From the NCBI RefSeq assembly GCF_007713735.2, contig NZ_VMNW02000030.1:19749-83748 (forward strand): a stretch of DNA of 64,000 nucleotides, read 5' to 3'. Positions 48,526-57,374 of the stretch are shown piece by piece (position 1 is the stretch's first letter; every line of letters starts with the position of its first letter). Origin of the DNA: Amycolatopsis acidicola (GTDB lineage: Bacteria > Actinomycetota > Actinomycetes > Mycobacteriales > Pseudonocardiaceae). The notes below the pieces were generated by a model, which saw nothing but the letters and a program-made list of their open reading frames with translations, was not told the origin of the DNA and made no database searches. Both the position numbers and the translations under genes were made by a program.

Positions 48526-49671
48526 TTAAGGTGCGTACGTCCGGCCGAGAAGATTGCGCGAGATGACCAGCTTCGACACCTGCGCGGTGCCGTCGCCGAT
48601 CTCCAGCCCGATGACGTCCCGCAGCCGCTGCGCGATCGGGCTCTCGGAGGAGTAGGCGAGGTGGCCGAAGGTGAGCAGGCACTGGTGGATCGCCTCGGCG
48701 GCGAGCTTGGGCGCCCAGAACTTCGCCATCGCCGCTTCGGTGCCGTGCTCGATGCCGTTGTCCTTGCGCCACAACGCCTCGTAGCAGATATGCCGGGCGC
48801 CGCGCAGGTACGTGGCGTACTCGGCGAGCGGGAAGGACACGCCCTGGAACTTCCCGATCGGGTGACCGAACGCCTCGCGGTCCCGCGCCCACTGGCACGC
48901 CTCGGCGAGCGAAACCTGAGCGGCGCCAAGGCAGGCGAGGCCGATGATCGCGCGGGAGTAGTCGAAGCCCTGCATCACCGAGACGAAACCCTCGCCCTCG
49001 GCGCCGACCAGTGCTTCGCGCGGCACGGGCAGCCCGTCGAAGTGGAGCGACGCGCGGCCGATGGCGCGGCTGCCGAGATCGTCGAAGGCGGCGCGCGAGA
49101 CGTAGCGCTCGTCGAGGTCGACCCAGAACGCGCTGACCCCGCGGGCGCCCGGCCCGCCGGTGCGCGCGAGCACGAGCGCGGAGTGCGCGGACATCCCGAG
49201 CGTGATCGAGGTCTTCTCGCCGGTCAGGCGCCAGCCGTCGCCGTCGGGCACCGCCTTCATCTCGAGCTTCGCGGCGTCGGTGCCGTGCTCGGGCTCGGTG
49301 ATGCAGAACGCCGGCACGATCTCGCCGGACGCGATCGGCGGCAGCCACGCGGCCTGCTGCTCCTCGGTCGCGTTGCGGGTGAGGATGTCGCTGACCAGCG
49401 CGCTGACGATGATCAGGTACGCGGCGTTGAAGTCGCCGTGCGCGACCTCCTCGGCGGCCATCCCCGCGATCACGGCGCTGGCCTCCTGGCCGCCGTGGCG
49501 TTCGGGGATGCGCAGCCCGGTGAGCCCCATGCCCGCCATGTCGGCGACCAGTTCGGGGCGGAGCTTCGCCGCCTTGTCGTCGGACTGGTAGTGCGGGGCG
49601 AGGACCTTGGTGGCGAACCGCTGCAGCTCCTGGCGGTAGGCCTGCTCTTCCTCGGAAAGGGTGAAGTCCAT
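48526..49671 (-). CDS. aliB: Cyclohexanecarboxyl-CoA dehydrogenase-like acyl-CoA dehydrogenase
   Basis: The 381-residue acyl-CoA dehydrogenase begins MDFTLSEEEQAYRQEL. FAD-site blocks are FCITEPEHGTDAAK and SITLGMSAHS. The usual catalytic YEGT is replaced by IGDGTAQ, so an aspartate takes the place of glutamate. It starts 2 bp after the BadI stop. In the operon it would make cyclohex-1-ene-carboxyl-CoA from the product of the AliA-type ligase. The name AliB rests mainly on neighbours. Confidence 0.82.
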   Translation of the reverse strand: MDFTLSEEEQAYRQELQRFATKVLAPHYQSDDKAAKLRPELVADMAGMGLTGLRIPERHGGQEASAVIAGMAAEEVAHGDFNAAYLIIVSALVSDILTRNATEEQQAAWLPPIASGEIVPAFCITEPEHGTDAAKLEMKAVPDGDGWRLTGEKTSITLGMSAHSALVLARTGGPGARGVSAFWVDLDERYVSRAAFDDLGSRAIGRASLHFDGLPVPREALVGAEGEGFVSVMQGFDYSRAIIGLACLGAAQVSLAEACQWARDREAFGHPIGKFQGVSFPLAEYATYLRGARHICYEALWRKDNGIEHGTEAAMAKFWAPKLAAEAIHQCLLTFGHLAYSSESPIAQRLRDVIGLEIGDGTAQVSKLVISRNLLGRTYAP

Positions 49672-49673
49672 GA

Positions 49674-50471
49674 TCAGTGCCAGTTCACGTAGGAGTTGAA
49701 CTCGGGCTTGCGCTTCTCGGCGAACGCCTGCGCGCCTTCGAGGCCCTCGGGCGAGGCGGTGAACAGGTCCAGCGCGGACATCGCCAGGTTGGACAGCCCG
49801 GCCTGGTGGTCGGTGTCGGCGTTGAAGGACTGCTTGCAGAAGCGGATCGCCGTCGGGCTCTTCTCGGCCACCTCTTCGGCCCACGCCTTCGCCGTCTTGA
49901 GCAGTTCGCCACCCGGGACGACGGCGTTGACCAGGCCCATCCGCTCGGCCTCCGCCGCGTCGTACTGGCGGCACCAGAACCAGATCTCGCGCGCCTTCTT
50001 CTCCCCCACCACGCGGGCGAGGTAGGCGGTGCCGAACCCGGCGTCGAACGAGCCAACCTTCGGGCCCGCCTGGCCGAACCGCGCCGTTTCGCTGGCGATC
50101 GTGACGTCGCAGAGCACGTGCAGCACGTGCCCGCCGCCGACCGCGATGCCGTTGACCGCGGCGATCACGGGCTTGGGGATGTCGCGGATCAGCTTGTGCA
50201 GGTAGCCGATCTCGAACATGCCGCTCTCGGTGGGGCCGTAGTCCCCGGTCTCGGCGCGCTGCTTCACGTCACCGCCGGTGCAGAACGCCTTCTCGCCCGC
50301 GCCGGTGAGGATCACGGCCTGCACCTGCTTATCGGCCCAGGCCGCGCGGAACGCCTTGATCAGTTCCTCGACCGTCCGGCCGCGGAAGGCGTTGTAGCGC
50401 TCCGGCCGGTCGATGGTGATGACGGCCGTGGGGCCGTCCACCTCGTAGCGGATGTCCTCGTAGTCGCCCAC
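49674..50471 (-). CDS. badI: 2-ketocyclohexanecarboxyl-CoA hydrolase-like crotonase (BadI)
   Basis: This 265-residue crotonase-fold protein is of the MenB/BadI type: YEDIRYEVDGPTAVITIDRP, RYNAFRGRTVEELIKAF, AFCTGGDVKQR, FGQAGPKVGSFDAGFGTAYL and KKAREIWF. BadI opens the ring of 2-ketocyclohexanecarboxyl-CoA by a reverse Dieckmann reaction to pimelyl-CoA. The GTG at 50471 is 6 bp after GGGAG and gives the family N-terminus. It is the first gene of the five-gene leftward operon. Confidence 0.88.
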   Translation of the reverse strand: MGDYEDIRYEVDGPTAVITIDRPERYNAFRGRTVEELIKAFRAAWADKQVQAVILTGAGEKAFCTGGDVKQRAETGDYGPTESGMFEIGYLHKLIRDIPKPVIAAVNGIAVGGGHVLHVLCDVTIASETARFGQAGPKVGSFDAGFGTAYLARVVGEKKAREIWFWCRQYDAAEAERMGLVNAVVPGGELLKTAKAWAEEVAEKSPTAIRFCKQSFNADTDHQAGLSNLAMSALDLFTASPEGLEGAQAFAEKRKPEFNSYVNWH

Positions 50472-50515
50472 CGTCGACTCCCTTCTGTGCGAGACGCTGA
50501 CCACCATGACAAACT

Positions 50516-50531
50516 TTGACCCTTGAGTCAA
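50516..50531. promoter_or_regulatory. Dyad in the badI/TetR gap
   Basis: TTGAC-CCTTGA-GTCAA is a perfect inverted repeat in the AT-rich centre of the 69-bp gap. It probably binds the divergent TetR regulator; its outer parts resemble -35 boxes in both directions. Confidence 0.5.
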
Positions 50532-50540
50532 TATTTATCT

Positions 50541-51161
50541 ATGCAGTCAGAGCGAGTGCGCCGGAAGCGGGGGCGGCGGGTGCAGGAGATCCTGGAGACC
50601 GCGGCCGAGTTGTTCGGCGAACGCGGGTTCGACGCGGTGAGCCTCGACGACGTCGCCGAGGCGCTCGACGTCACGAAGGGCTCGCTGTACTACTACTTCG
50701 CGGGCAAGGACGAGCTGGCGACGGCGGCCATCGAGACGCTCGGGCGGGATTGGACGGCCCGGCTGGAAACGCTGCTGGCCAAGACGCCGGGCACGAGCAC
50801 GGAGCGGTTGCGCGCGCTGATCCACGCGCACGTGACGATCGCCGTGCGCGACTATCCCGCGGCGTTGCGCCTGTTCCTGGCGCCGCACGAGTGGCCGCGG
50901 GCGCAGTACGAGCGCGTGAAGGCGCTGCGCCAGCGGCACGACCGGCTGTTCCGCACGCTCGTCGAGGAGGGCGTGGCGTCCGGGGAGTTCCGGGTGACCA
51001 GCGTGGCGACGGTGTTGCAGTGCATGCACGCCGCGATGAGCCAGGCGCCGCTGTGGCGCACGCGGCCGGGCGAGCTGGCGGACACGCTGATGATGCTGGT
51101 GGGGGTGGGTGCTTCTACGCTGGACGCATGTCCACACCAGACCGGGTCATCGAGAACCTGA
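50541..51161 (+). CDS. TetR-family regulator of the alicyclic-acid operon
   Basis: The 206-residue protein has an N-terminal HTH (ILETAAELFGERGFDAVSLD, then LDVTKGSLYYYFAGKDEL). The C-terminal domain is all-helical and probably binds an acyl-CoA. The ATG at 50541 lacks a clear ribosome site. It is divergent from badI across a dyad. Its last 34 bp overlap the next gene, which starts in another frame. Confidence 0.9.
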   Translation: MQSERVRRKRGRRVQEILETAAELFGERGFDAVSLDDVAEALDVTKGSLYYYFAGKDELATAAIETLGRDWTARLETLLAKTPGTSTERLRALIHAHVTIAVRDYPAALRLFLAPHEWPRAQYERVKALRQRHDRLFRTLVEEGVASGEFRVTSVATVLQCMHAAMSQAPLWRTRPGELADTLMMLVGVGASTLDACPHQTGSSRT

Positions 51162-51562
51162 TCGCGCGCTACGCCGAGCTGGTCGACGACGGCGATTTCG
51201 CCGGAGTCGCCGCCCTGCTGGCCGACGCCACCTTCGCGGGCAGCGGCGGCGGGGTCAGCGGCCGCGAGGCGATCGAGAAGATGTTCCGTGACACGGTGAT
51301 CGTCCACGAGGACGGCACGCCCCGGACGCAGCACGTCACGACCAACGTCCAGATCGAGGTCGACGAGCTCGCGGGCACGGCGTCCGCGCGCTCCTACGTG
51401 ACGGTGCTGCAGGCGGCGACGGACTTTCCGCTGCAGACCATCGTGGCCGGCCGGTACTACGACCGGTTCGAACGCCTCGACGGCGTCTGGCGTTTCGTGG
51501 ACCGGCGGGTGAAGATCACCCACGTCGGCGACGTGAGCCGGCACCTTCGTCAATGGGTGTAG
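51128..51562 (+). CDS. SnoaL-like (NTF2-fold) protein
   Basis: This 144-residue protein reads DRVIENLIARYAELVDDGDF, then GVAALLADATFAGSGGGVSG, an NTF2-like opening, with a conserved RYYDRFERLDGVWRFVDRRV near the C-terminus. It may act as a small isomerase or hydratase. Its ATG lies inside the TetR gene end, so the two are cotranscribed. It meets the PrpD-family gene tail-to-tail with a 2-bp gap. Confidence 0.88.
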   Translation: MSTPDRVIENLIARYAELVDDGDFAGVAALLADATFAGSGGGVSGREAIEKMFRDTVIVHEDGTPRTQHVTTNVQIEVDELAGTASARSYVTVLQAATDFPLQTIVAGRYYDRFERLDGVWRFVDRRVKITHVGDVSRHLRQWV

Positions 51563-51564
51563 CG

Positions 51565-52908
51565 CTAGCGCCGCAACAACCCCGCGAGCGCACGCAGATC
51601 CGTGTCCGCGCCCAGCGCCGACACGGCGGCCACGATCTCCTCCGCGCGCTGCTCGCCATAGACGGGCACGGCGAGGCCGGTGAACTTCTCGCGCAAAGCC
51701 TTGTCCCCGACCCAGTTCTCGGGCTCGCCGAGCGGGGCGGTGACCGTTTCGGACAGCGTCCGGCCGTCGATCCGCACCGTCACGGTCGTGCCGTGCGCGC
51801 CGAGATCAGCGGAACGCGTGGTGACGCGGGTGGTCATCCGCCGCACGTCCTCGTCCGGCAGGCGCCCGTAGCTGCTCCAGCCGACCGTCCCGTCCAGCCA
51901 CGCGAGCGCGACCTGTGAGAACACGCTGAACTGCGAGTCCACCGAACCCCGCGGGTCGAGTTTGGCCGGGAGCGGTTCGCCGACGATCTTCATCGCGGTC
52001 GGCGACAGCTCGACTTCGAGTGCCGCTTTTTCCCGTTCCGCAGGGGAAATCCGCTCTCGTAGCGCCAGCGTCGCGTCGATCGGGGCGTGGGTGAACCGGC
52101 AGGACGGGTACGGTTTGATCCCCGTCTCCAGCAGGAGCCACTCCTCCCCCAGCCCGTCGGTCAGCGCCTCGGGGTGCGGATCCGCGCTGTACCCGTTCAG
52201 CAGTCCGTACTGTCCCTCGAAGGCCGCGCTCGCTCCGCGTACCCCGGATTCGGCGAGCGTCGCCGCCACGATCGCGTCGTGCGCGGCGAAACCCGGGTGC
52301 AGGCGCTTGTTCCACGCCCCGTTCGCGAGGTATTGCATCGAGCCCGCCGCCTTGCTCAACGCCAGCCCGAAAGCATTTTCCACTGTCTCCGCGTCGAACC
52401 CACGCAACCGAGCCACGGCCGCGACCGCGCCGAAGATGCCGGAGGTGGATGTCAGGTGGAAACCGCGGTCGTAGCTGGTCGGCCCGACCGCCGCGCCGAC
52501 GCGGCAGCTGACCTCGTACCCGATCGCGAGCGCGTCCAGGAACGCATTCCCTTTCACGCCAAGGCGTTCGGCGTCGGCGAGCGCGGCGGAGATCACCGGG
52601 GCGCCGGGATGCCCGACCTGCAGCCGGTTCGTGTCGTCGAAATCCAGCGAGTGTGCGTAACAGCCGTTCAGCAGTGCGGCGTACGGCCACGCATAGCCGC
52701 GGCTTTCCCCGATCACGGTACCCGGGCCTTCGCCGGGATCCAGCGACCTGATCGCCGCGCGCACCGCGGGCCCGTTCTCCGCTTCGGCGGCCGCGAACGC
52801 GGAATTGCCGAGGTAGTCGAGGAACAGATCGCGAAGCCGGGACGTGACCAGGGGCGGAAAGTCCGCGTGTGCGGCGACGAACGAGGCCAGTTCCGTGGTG
52901 GCTGTCAT
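51565..52908 (-). CDS. MmgE/PrpD-family dehydratase/decarboxylase
   Basis: The 447-residue protein belongs to the family of 2-methylcitrate dehydratase and cis-aconitate decarboxylase. It has the active-site block SLDFDDTNRLQVGHPGAPVI with the catalytic Asp-Asp and His, SKAAGSMQYLANGAWNKRLH, and KPYPSCRFTHAPID. AGAAGGAG precedes the ATG. It is the last gene of the leftward PrpF/LeuCD/lyase cluster, separated from the transporter by 182 bp. It probably dehydrates the imported hydroxy-acid. Confidence 0.9.
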   Translation of the reverse strand: MTATTELASFVAAHADFPPLVTSRLRDLFLDYLGNSAFAAAEAENGPAVRAAIRSLDPGEGPGTVIGESRGYAWPYAALLNGCYAHSLDFDDTNRLQVGHPGAPVISAALADAERLGVKGNAFLDALAIGYEVSCRVGAAVGPTSYDRGFHLTSTSGIFGAVAAVARLRGFDAETVENAFGLALSKAAGSMQYLANGAWNKRLHPGFAAHDAIVAATLAESGVRGASAAFEGQYGLLNGYSADPHPEALTDGLGEEWLLLETGIKPYPSCRFTHAPIDATLALRERISPAEREKAALEVELSPTAMKIVGEPLPAKLDPRGSVDSQFSVFSQVALAWLDGTVGWSSYGRLPDEDVRRMTTRVTTRSADLGAHGTTVTVRIDGRTLSETVTAPLGEPENWVGDKALREKFTGLAVPVYGEQRAEEIVAAVSALGADTDLRALAGLLRR

Positions 52909-53024
52909 CCCTGCTCCTTCTGGGTCTTTGTTTTTCTAAGTGGCGGAGCCGCTTGCGGTGTGGGACTCAGCTCGCACCGCCGGGGGTTTGAATCGGCGGA
53001 GCCGCGCGGAGCGTGTCCGTTGAG

Positions 53025-53067
53025 GGTGGTGGCGGGTGACGGGAGGGGCCCCTACCCGCACCGCCAC
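53025..53067 (-). terminator. Imperfect stem-loop after the MFS gene
   Basis: GGTGGTGGCGGGT and ACCCGCACCGCCAC pair imperfectly around a loop with an inner GGGGCCCC, 23 bp beyond the transporter stop. It may reduce, not abolish, expression of the PrpD gene. Confidence 0.4.
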
Positions 53068-53090
53068 GCAAATCACATCTGAAACATGTT

Positions 53091-54446
53091 CTAGATCGTG
53101 TCGAGTTGGCGGGCGTTGGTGCGCGGGCCGAACAGGGCCACCGCGATGCTCATGCCGAGGATCAGCACGGCGCATACGGTGAACAGCACGCCCGCGCCGA
53201 ACGCGTACAGCAGTGGCAGCGTGACGAACGGGAAGACCGCGGAAACCAGGCGGGACAAGGAATACGTCCGCCCGGAAGCGGTCGTGCGCACCGCGGTCGG
53301 GAACAGTTCCGGGGTGTAGGCATGGCTGAGGTTGCCCATCACGACGTTGCACACGTTGAGCGCGATCCCGGCCACGACCACCAGCCACGCCGAGCTCGCG
53401 AGCCCGAACACGGCACCACTCGCCGCGACCAGCACCGACGAGATCACCAGCAGGTGCTTGCGCTGGAACCGTTCGGCGCACAGCACGGCCACCACCGCGC
53501 CGATCGGATACCCGCACGCCGTCGCGGCGGTGTAGCCGAGCGAGTGCAGCACGCTGAATCCTTTGTGGATCAACACGAGCGGCGCGATGCTGGAAAAGCC
53601 GAGCACACCGATGGTCTGGCAGGCCCAGATCACGCACGCGAGCAAGGTCCGGCCCAGCAACGGCCGCCGCAACAGCTTGGGCCGCGGCGCCTGCTTTCTC
53701 TCCACAGTGGACTGAACGAGGGGTGGCGCCGTGAACGCGTCGCCCTCGATGCTCCGCAGCACGGCGAAAGCCTCGGCGCCGCGCCCGTTCGCCGCGAGCC
53801 ACCGCGGCGATTCGCTCAGCCCGCGCCGGGTGAACCAGACGAGCACCGCACCCAGCGCGCTGAAGATCAGCAGCCACCGCCAGCTGGCGATCCCGAGCAT
53901 GACATGCGGCAGGAAAGCGGCCAGCAGCGCCGAAACCGGCAGCGCGAGCCAGCCAACGAAGTAGCACATCCCGACCAGCCTGCCGCGTCGCGCGGCCGGG
54001 ACCAGCTCGGCGAGGTAGCTGTCCACCAGCACCAGCTCCGCGCCGAGGCCGACCCCGACCAGCACGCGCAGCAGGACGAACGCGGCCAGCCCGGGGGCGA
54101 GGGTGCAGACGAGCGATAGCCCGGCGTACGCGAGCAGGTTGACCTGGAACATCCGGCGCCGGCCGAACCGGTCCGACAGCGGCGCGAGGAACAGCGCGCC
54201 GATCAGCTCCCCGGCGAACGCCGAGCCGATGACCAGCGACTTGTCCAGCGTGCTGGTGACCCAGCCCGCCGGGATCAGGGTCACCAGGAGGCTGCCGAGG
54301 CCCACCTCGAAGAAGTTGAAGAAGGTCCCGATCCCCATCAGCGCGACCACGCGGCGATGCCACGGGCCGACCGGCAACCGGTCGAGTCTGGCGGCCACCT
54401 CGGCCACGGTTTTCTCGGAATCACCCAGCATCGGCGACGTTGCCAT
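53091..54446 (-). CDS. MFS transporter
   Basis: This 451-residue protein has 12 hydrophobic segments. FFNFFEVGLGSLLVTLIPAG lies in helix 1 and APLSDRFGRRRMFQVN in the loop after helix 2. VDSYLAELVPAARRGRLVG is typical of the sugar/aromatic-acid porter groups. It lies 22 bp after the PrpF-family gene and so belongs to the operon. It is the likely importer of the cluster's carboxylic acid substrate. Confidence 0.9.
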   Translation of the reverse strand: MATSPMLGDSEKTVAEVAARLDRLPVGPWHRRVVALMGIGTFFNFFEVGLGSLLVTLIPAGWVTSTLDKSLVIGSAFAGELIGALFLAPLSDRFGRRRMFQVNLLAYAGLSLVCTLAPGLAAFVLLRVLVGVGLGAELVLVDSYLAELVPAARRGRLVGMCYFVGWLALPVSALLAAFLPHVMLGIASWRWLLIFSALGAVLVWFTRRGLSESPRWLAANGRGAEAFAVLRSIEGDAFTAPPLVQSTVERKQAPRPKLLRRPLLGRTLLACVIWACQTIGVLGFSSIAPLVLIHKGFSVLHSLGYTAATACGYPIGAVVAVLCAERFQRKHLLVISSVLVAASGAVFGLASSAWLVVVAGIALNVCNVVMGNLSHAYTPELFPTAVRTTASGRTYSLSRLVSAVFPFVTLPLLYAFGAGVLFTVCAVLILGMSIAVALFGPRTNARQLDTI

Positions 54447-54468
54447 GCGGCACTCCTGTCTGGTCGGA

Positions 54469-55614
54469 TCAGCGTTCGGCGAAGGTGGAGCGTGGGTAGT
54501 AGGCGTTGGCGTCCATCAGCCTGCGCGCGGTGCGGCTGAACCCGAGAAGTCCGAAATGGACAGATTCGTCCGCCTCGACGCGGACCGGGGTGACGCCGGA
54601 TGGATGCCCGATGAGCAGGGTGCCCGGGACGCGGGTCTGCATGACGGAAGCGACGACCGAGCCAGGGACGCGCGACGCCGCGGCGAGGCAGACGGAGCCG
54701 GTCCCGGCGATGCTTTCGTGCAGGCGGTTCATGAACAGCAGCCGGCAGCGCAGGTTCATGTCGCCGGCCGCCACGTCCGCCCGGTTGAGGGTGGAGTACG
54801 ACGCCGGGGGTGCGACGAACCCGGCGAGCGGGATGCCAGGAGAGGTCCGGTCGGCCTCGTGCCAGTCTTCGCACAGCCCGGTCAGGACGGCGGCCTTCCC
54901 GCGCAGCTCCCGCATTTTCCCGATCAACTCAGCGTTGTCGTTGAGCTCGGCGAGTTCGCTGCCGGTGAGGCCGAAGTCGCTCGCCCGCACCCACACCGCC
55001 GGGTTGCCCGCGTCACAGATCGTGGCCTCGACGCGGCTCCCGTCGGACAGCTCGATGATGTCCACGGCGTTCCCGGTCGGCAGGAGCTTGCCCGTCTTCG
55101 CGCCGACCGTGCCGCTCCAGTCCATCACGATCTCCGCGCCGGTGCCCGGGACGCCGGGCAGCGCGAAGTCACCGTCCACTTTGGCCTTGCCGTCGGCGAC
55201 CGGCACGTGCGCGACGAGGATCTTGTCCGTGTTGGTGTTGTGGATCCGGACTTCGGTGACGCCTTCGACCGCGGGCACCAGGCCCTCGTCGATCGCGAAC
55301 GGGCCGACCCCGGAGGAGATGTTGCCGCAGTTGCCGGTGTAGCCGATCTCGTCCGAGTCGATCGAGACCTGCGCGAAGGTGTACTCGACATCCGCGTCGT
55401 CGCGTGTGGACGGTGCGATGATCGCGACCTTGGAGGTGATCGGCCGCGAACCGCCGAGTCCGTCGATCTGCAGCACGTCCGGAGTGCCCATCAGGCGCTT
55501 CAGCAGCACATCGCGCGCCGGGCCGGGCACTGGCAGATCCGATTCGTGGAAGTAGAGGCCTTTGCTGGTGCCGCCGCGCATGAGCACGCAGCGGATGGTT
55601 TCCTGGTCTGGCAT
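54469..55614 (-). CDS. PrpF-family cis/trans isomerase (methylaconitate / methylitaconate isomerase type)
   Basis: The 381-residue protein of the PrpF/DUF453 family has IRCVLMRGGTSKGLYFHESD with the catalytic-type lysine, DGLGGSRPITSKVAII, IGYTGNCGNISSGVGPFAI with the conserved cysteine, and GTGSVCLAAASRVPGS. Members shift double bonds or isomerise methylaconitate, methylitaconate and oxalomesaconate. It starts 3 bp after the LeuD-type stop. Here it would isomerise an unsaturated acid between dehydratase and hydratase. Confidence 0.9.
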   Translation of the reverse strand: MPDQETIRCVLMRGGTSKGLYFHESDLPVPGPARDVLLKRLMGTPDVLQIDGLGGSRPITSKVAIIAPSTRDDADVEYTFAQVSIDSDEIGYTGNCGNISSGVGPFAIDEGLVPAVEGVTEVRIHNTNTDKILVAHVPVADGKAKVDGDFALPGVPGTGAEIVMDWSGTVGAKTGKLLPTGNAVDIIELSDGSRVEATICDAGNPAVWVRASDFGLTGSELAELNDNAELIGKMRELRGKAAVLTGLCEDWHEADRTSPGIPLAGFVAPPASYSTLNRADVAAGDMNLRCRLLFMNRLHESIAGTGSVCLAAASRVPGSVVASVMQTRVPGTLLIGHPSGVTPVRVEADESVHFGLLGFSRTARRLMDANAYYPRSTFAER

Positions 55615-55617
55615 CGG

Positions 55618-56127
55618 TCACTCCCCTCGCGCCGGGCGCAGTTTGCCCGCGGCTTCCAGTTGCGGGAACAGCCCGCCCGCGGCGAGCACGGAACGCAGGA
55701 ACTCCGGCAGCGGCGCGATCTCGTGCGTGCGGCCTCCCGATTCCAGCTTGCCCGCGGTGAAATCGACGTCGACGGTGCTGCCTTCGGTGATGAGTTTCGT
55801 GGCGTCCGGCAGGGTCGCGGCGGGCAGTCCGTAGTTGATGCAGTTGCGGAAGAACAGGCTGTTGAACTGCTCGGCGACCAGCGCGGCCACGCCGAGTTCC
55901 TTGAACAGCAACGGAACCGGCCTGCTCGACCCCAGCCCGAAGTTGCGCCCGGCGACCACGATGTCGCCCGGCTTCACGAGGTCCGGCCAGCCGGGCCTGC
56001 TGGCATGGAACATGTGCCGCGACGCGTCCGGAATGGACAGTCGCATGGCGAACCCCGGGTACATGTCGTCGGTGTTGATCCCGTCGCCGAACACCCAGGC
56101 CCGGCCACTGGGCCGCAGCTCGCTCAC
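55618..56127 (-). CDS. LeuD-like small subunit of a (de)hydratase
   Basis: This 169-residue aconitase-domain-4 (swivel) protein has VFGDGINTDDMYPG, VVAGRNFGLGSSRPVPLLFKELG with the substrate-binding GSSR motif, and FFRNCINYGLP. Its GTG overlaps the stop of the LeuC-like gene, forming a typical two-subunit hydro-lyase. YLRL-type loop residues that mark isopropylmalate isomerase are not evident, so a different substrate such as methylaconitate or dimethylmaleate is likely. Confidence 0.9.
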   Translation of the reverse strand: MSELRPSGRAWVFGDGINTDDMYPGFAMRLSIPDASRHMFHASRPGWPDLVKPGDIVVAGRNFGLGSSRPVPLLFKELGVAALVAEQFNSLFFRNCINYGLPAATLPDATKLITEGSTVDVDFTAGKLESGGRTHEIAPLPEFLRSVLAAGGLFPQLEAAGKLRPARGE

Positions 56128-57374
56128 GCCGCCACCTCCCGGACGTCGCTGATGAACCCGCGGATGGCCGAGGCCGCGACGGTCGCGGGCGAGGCCATGT
56201 ACACCTCGGAGTCGGGGCTTCCCATGCGCCCCTTGAAGTTCCGGGTGCTCGCGGTGAGGCACACCTCGCCCGCGGCGAGCGTGCCCATGTGGTAGCCGAA
56301 GCAGGCGCCGCAGGTCGGGTTCGTGACCGTGGCCCCGGCTTCGACGAGGTCCGCGAGGTAGCCGCGCCGCGAGGCCTCCAGGTAGATCCGCTGGCTCGCG
56401 GGCGTGACGATGAGCCGGGTGCCCGCGGCCACCTGCTTTCCTTTGAGGATCCCGGCGGCGACCTCGAGATCGGCGAGCTGGCCGTTCGCGCAGGAGCCGA
56501 TGAACGCCTGGTCGATCTTCGTGCCCGCGAGATCGCCGACCGGGCCCGCGTTCTCGATGACGGTGCCGGGGAGCGCGACCATCGGCGACACCTCGGACAG
56601 GTCGACGTGCCGCGTCGCCTCGTACGTCGCGCCTTCGTCCGCCTGCACGGGCGTCAGCTCGGCCTCCGGCGCGGCGGCCGCGACGTAGTCGAGGCACAGC
56701 CGGTCGGCCGGGAAGATCGTGAAGTCGGCGCCGATCTCCGCGCCCTGGGTGGCGACGGTCCGCCGGTCGCTCATCGGCAGCCCGGCCAGCCCGGGCCCGC
56801 CGAACTCGACCGCGCGCCCGGTGGCCTCGCCGTAGCGGCCCGCAATGTGCAGGAAGAGGTCCTTTCCGTTGACCCACGGGTGTTTCCCGCCGGTCAGCTC
56901 GTAGCGCAGGGTCGGCGGGACCTGGTGCCAGGTGCGCCCGGTGCACACGATCTGCAGCACTTCAGCCGGCCCGAGGCCGCGCGCCGCCGCGCCGACCGCG
57001 CCCGCCGCGCAGGTGTGCGAGTCGGTGCAGGCGACGACCATGCCCGGCCGGGCGAGCCCCTGTTCGGCGAGGACCTGGTGCACGATGCCGTGCCTGCCGA
57101 GGTCGAACACCTTCGAAATCCCGTGCTCGGCGGCGAAAGCGCGCGCCTTGCGGCCGGACTCGGCGTCGCGTACCGACGGGGCGGGCACGGCGTGGTCGAA
57201 CACGATCGCGACCTTGTCCGGGTCGGCGACGCTGACGACGTCGGCGAGCCGGTCGTGGGCGAACTGGATGTCGATCAGCGCGGTCAGGCCGACCTCGCAC
57301 ACCACGATCTCGCCGACCTCGGCCTGCCCGCCGGAGGCACGGCCGAGCACTTTCTGGATGAGCGTGTCAGGCAT
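56124..57374 (-). CDS. LeuC-like large subunit of an iron-sulfur (de)hydratase
   Basis: The 416-residue aconitase-superfamily large subunit has GLTALIDIQFAHDR, FDHAVPAPS, CTDSHTCAAGAVGA and three cluster-ligand cysteine sites, in SCANG and NPTCGAC. At 416 residues it is of the archaeal/LeuC2 type that also includes dimethylmaleate hydratase. It overlaps the lyase gene by 8 bp and the small subunit gene by 4 bp. It would rehydrate the isomerised acid. Confidence 0.9.
   Translation of the reverse strand: MPDTLIQKVLGRASGGQAEVGEIVVCEVGLTALIDIQFAHDRLADVVSVADPDKVAIVFDHAVPAPSVRDAESGRKARAFAAEHGISKVFDLGRHGIVHQVLAEQGLARPGMVVACTDSHTCAAGAVGAAARGLGPAEVLQIVCTGRTWHQVPPTLRYELTGGKHPWVNGKDLFLHIAGRYGEATGRAVEFGGPGLAGLPMSDRRTVATQGAEIGADFTIFPADRLCLDYVAAAAPEAELTPVQADEGATYEATRHVDLSEVSPMVALPGTVIENAGPVGDLAGTKIDQAFIGSCANGQLADLEVAAGILKGKQVAAGTRLIVTPASQRIYLEASRRGYLADLVEAGATVTNPTCGACFGYHMGTLAAGEVCLTASTRNFKGRMGSPDSEVYMASPATVAASAIRGFISDVREVAA

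Noticed and set aside
54103..56295. 730-codon plus-strand frame opposite the MFS/PrpF/LeuD genes
   Set aside because: High-GC shadow frame, antisense to genes with clear family motifs.
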